Assembly (NCBI GenBank): GCA_017427415.1
Contig: JAFRSU010000042.1
Location: 1 to 51,827 of the forward strand
Source of the DNA: Lachnospiraceae bacterium
GTDB lineage: Bacteria; Bacillota; Clostridia; Lachnospirales; Lachnospiraceae
DNA: 51,827 bases
Direction: 5' to 3'
Below, piece by piece: positions 50,403 to 51,827 of this stretch (its first letter is position 1; the number at the start of each line of letters is the position of its first letter). The notes under the pieces are model-generated. The model searched no databases. It had not been told where the DNA came from and worked only from the letters and a program-made list of their open reading frames with translations. Position numbers and translations under genes: made by a program.

Positions 50403-51341
50403 TTATTCCTTTGAACAGACATTTATGGTTGCGATCATCAGGATAAATGTCAGGATATTCATAAGTGCTATGGCAATCTCGATGCCGCCGATCAATCCGG
50501 CAAGTCTCCAGCTTTTAAAATTAATGAGTGCTATGACAAAGGCAAGTATACATAAAAAGACCGTTAAAGGCCAAAGCTTTGACCAGCGATGCTCTAAAAC
50601 CGGAGATACGGGACTGACTAAATCTCCGTAAGCATCAAATGATATTTTATAGCATAATACGGAACTGGCGAGCTTTATCAAAGAAGCAGCAAAAGTCAAA
50701 ACTACGCCGATCACTCCGTAATCGATGACATCAAGAAATACAAGGAAAAGAGAAGAAAAAATGAAAGCCACCGTTAAAGCTGTAACAGTAAGAAAGCTGT
50801 TATTAAATGAACGAAGCCGGTAGTAACCGTAAGCTCTTATACCGGCAAAGATGCTTGCCACAAGGATGAGGAACTTGGGTATACCGGGGGTAAGCGTTAT
50901 AACTGAAAAAATACTTTCGGGTATAAAACAAAAGAGTAATATATATAGGAAAGGAACCGCTTTTTTCAGGCCATGGTCTATCATTCCCCAGGCATCCATC
51001 TGGGAGTCGATGATAGTATTCATGATACCTTTTTTCATGTATTTATCACAGGCGTATGACTTTAGACACTCATTACACCCTTCTATCTTTTTATTCTTGC
51101 AGCAGATGGCTATCTGACAGTAGCTGCTGAAACGTGTACCGGTTTCATCTGCAGCGGGGACCGATGCCGATGTTATATCGGACTCTCCGATTATCTGCTT
51201 CTTTTCATCAGCATTTTCCACGCCGGATATGTATAGGGATTCATGAAGAGGGACAAATACTTCGGGCTTGCAACCGATACACTTGCCTTCAGTTCTTGAA
51301 ACACAAAAACCGCAATTCTTACCGCAATATGAATTCGTCAT
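50403..51341 (-). CDS. Cysteine-rich (DUF3795-like) membrane protein
   Basis: A 312-residue protein with an N-terminal cysteine-rich segment fused to a membrane domain. Residues 1-105 contain CGKNCGFC, EGKCIGCK, CQIAICCKNKKIEGCNECLK and CDKY, a spacing like DUF3795 putative zinc- or metal-binding proteins, interrupted by an insert near 30-60. Then come about five hydrophobic helices between 125 and 305 (such as FLYILLFCFIPESIFSVITL and VIGVVLTFAASLIKLASSVL). Function is unknown; a metal-dependent membrane sensor is conceivable. The ATG at 51341 follows GGAGGT at seven bases, so an upstream GTG is not favoured. A good promoter lies at 51402-51430. Confidence 0.8.
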   Translation of the reverse strand: MTNSYCGKNCGFCVSRTEGKCIGCKPEVFVPLHESLYISGVENADEKKQIIGESDITSASVPAADETGTRFSSYCQIAICCKNKKIEGCNECLKSYACDKYMKKGIMNTIIDSQMDAWGMIDHGLKKAVPFLYILLFCFIPESIFSVITLTPGIPKFLILVASIFAGIRAYGYYRLRSFNNSFLTVTALTVAFIFSSLFLVFLDVIDYGVIGVVLTFAASLIKLASSVLCYKISFDAYGDLVSPVSPVLEHRWSKLWPLTVFLCILAFVIALINFKSWRLAGLIGGIEIAIALMNILTFILMIATINVCSKE

Positions 51342-51401
51342 ATGTCCCACCTCCGTTTCTTCTTATTTATTATATAGTAGTTTTTAACTATATTAAATTA
51401 A

Positions 51402-51430
51402 ATTATATTATATTATGAAATAGCGGTCAA
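51402..51430 (-). promoter_or_regulatory. Promoter of the cysteine-rich membrane protein gene
   Basis: Minus strand: TTGACC (51425-51430), a 17-base spacer and TATAAT (51402-51407), some 60 bases before the ATG. Confidence 0.7.
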
Positions 51431-51496
51431 TATTTTTGATAAGAGTATCTGGCAACGGACTCCGCCCGTAAACAAGAAAAAATTTTAAAAAAGTAC

Positions 51497-51525
51497 TTGC
51501 ATTTTAAAAAGAATCATGGTAGAAT
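51497..51525 (+). promoter_or_regulatory. Promoter of the S10 operon
   Basis: TTGCAT (51497-51502), a 17-base spacer and TAGAAT (51520-51525). Transcription from about 51532 gives a 270-base leader before rpsJ. Confidence 0.75.
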
Positions 51526-51531
51526 GGTTCT

Positions 51532-51803
51532 CGCTGTGAGTTGATAGCGTAGAAGCGTGAGGTTGCTGCAGCGTCAAAAACTGCAGGTTTTCCGTGGAGC
51601 GAATGTCAAGTTTACAAAACTGACGACAAGTCACTGTACAATTGAATTTCTGCCGCGAGCAGATAAACCGTGAGTAATCACCGTTTCTCAGCCAGGTCGA
51701 AAACCTGGTAAAAATTTTGGAGAAAACATGAAACACACGGGTGAGTGTACAGTCGCCGCTTGTTGTACTTTCAAAAAAGTGCGAAAAGGATGAGACTTTT
51801 TTT
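51532..51803 (+). ncRNA. Long structured leader of rpsJ (candidate ribosomal-protein autoregulatory RNA)
   Basis: Several stems can be drawn: CTGCAG repeated around 51570-51586, GTCAAGTTT/AAACTGAC (51605-51624) and CCAGGT/ACCTGG (51692-51708). At the 3' end AAAAAAGT (51773-51780) can pair with ACTTTTTT (51795-51802), which would put the AAGGATG ribosome site in a loop. S10 operons are controlled by L4 in other bacteria; I infer similar feedback here, but I cannot match the leader to a named class. Confidence 0.5.
51728..51793 (+). CDS. Short cysteine-rich upstream open frame in the rpsJ leader
   Basis: ATG at 51728, 21 codons, stop TGA at 51791. The product would be MKHTGECTVAACCTFKKVRK plus G, with three cysteines in a seven-residue run beginning C-T-V-A-A-C-C. 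TTTTGGAG lies six to seven bases before the ATG, a better ribosome site than that of rpsJ. The stop lies in the rpsJ ribosome-site region, ten bases before its ATG. It may be a leader peptide, or chance within a structured RNA. Confidence 0.4.
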   Translation: MKHTGECTVAACCTFKKVRKG

Positions 51804-51827
51804 ATGGCAAATCAGGTAATGATAATC
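51804..51827 (+). CDS. rpsJ: 30S ribosomal protein S10, first codons (partial)
   Basis: The window ends after eight codons, MANQVMII. M-A-N-Q-V-M is a common S10 start in clostridia, and the long leader and strong promoter upstream fit the head of the S10 operon. The ribosome site AAGGATG lies about 14 bases upstream, farther than usual, inside a possible hairpin loop. Confidence 0.75.

Larger units (their letters stand above)
51342..51803. other. Divergent region and rpsJ leader
   Basis: This 462-base stretch has the minus-strand promoter (51402-51430), an AT-rich block, the rpsJ promoter (51497-51525) and the long structured S10 leader with a short open frame (51728-51793). No other gene is seen. 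Confidence 0.7.

Overview
The window looks like chromosomal DNA of a motile, Gram-positive, anaerobic Clostridia-type bacterium, most likely of the family Lachnospiraceae. This rests on protein character and gene order: DnaD and DnaI initiation proteins, a GlgC/GlgD pair, rpmG-secE-nusG-rplK-rplA order, AGGAGG ribosome binding sites, and indolepyruvate:ferredoxin oxidoreductase beside a phenylacetate-CoA ligase and an ACT protein. No 16S rRNA or tRNA was found, so genus is not assigned. Names are from reading protein sequences; no database search was run.

Layout. 1-5.9 kb: 3' end of galE, carB without an adjacent carA, an L,D-transpeptidase with Ig-like repeats, and an unknown minus-strand gene. 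6-12.4 kb: a cytidylate-kinase-like gene and a 1753-residue secreted repeat protein. 12.5-16.6 kb: tlyA, a hicAB toxin-antitoxin pair between imperfect direct repeats, a GT2 glycosyltransferase and a polytopic membrane protein. 16.8-24.5 kb: a second giant secreted protein with InlB-type repeats, a PD-(D/E)XK-like transposase/nuclease-family gene and a VWA lipoprotein. 24.5-29.6 kb, minus strand: murC, dnaD, dnaI, prs, with two DnaA-box-like repeats before dnaD. 29.7-33.5 kb: glgC-glgD and a membrane-anchored polysaccharide deacetylase. 33.6-38 kb: iorA-iorB, paaK and a double ACT protein, a set suited to fermenting aromatic amino acids through aryl-pyruvate to aryl-acetyl-CoA. 38-42.8 kb: a flagellar cluster (large FliK-like/DUF6240-like protein, flagellin, FliS) behind a sigma-28-type promoter. 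42.9-45.6 kb: a DUF951 gene and rpmG-secE-nusG-rplK-rplA. 45.7-51.4 kb: alr, a XRE regulator, an SCP2-like protein, a two-domain AAA+ ATPase and a cysteine-rich membrane protein. 51.5 kb to the end: the promoter, long structured leader and first codons of rpsJ (S10 operon).

Most notable: (i) at least three families of short palindromic intergenic repeats, one with the core GGAGAACCGTCCC at six loci; (ii) a surface-protein gene with a near-identical in-frame repeat at 804 bp offset and an abrupt base-composition change; (iii) DnaA-box pairs before dnaD-dnaI; (iv) sigma-28 signals in the flagellar cluster; (v) a 270-nt rpsJ leader with a 21-codon cysteine-rich open frame; (vi) absence of the usual rplJ-rplL-rpoBC-rpsL-rpsG-fusA-tuf block between rplA and rpsJ. 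I do not see a clear new defence or mobile system. The best candidates for undescribed biology are the rpsJ leader, the dispersed palindromes and the AAA+/SCP2 locus.
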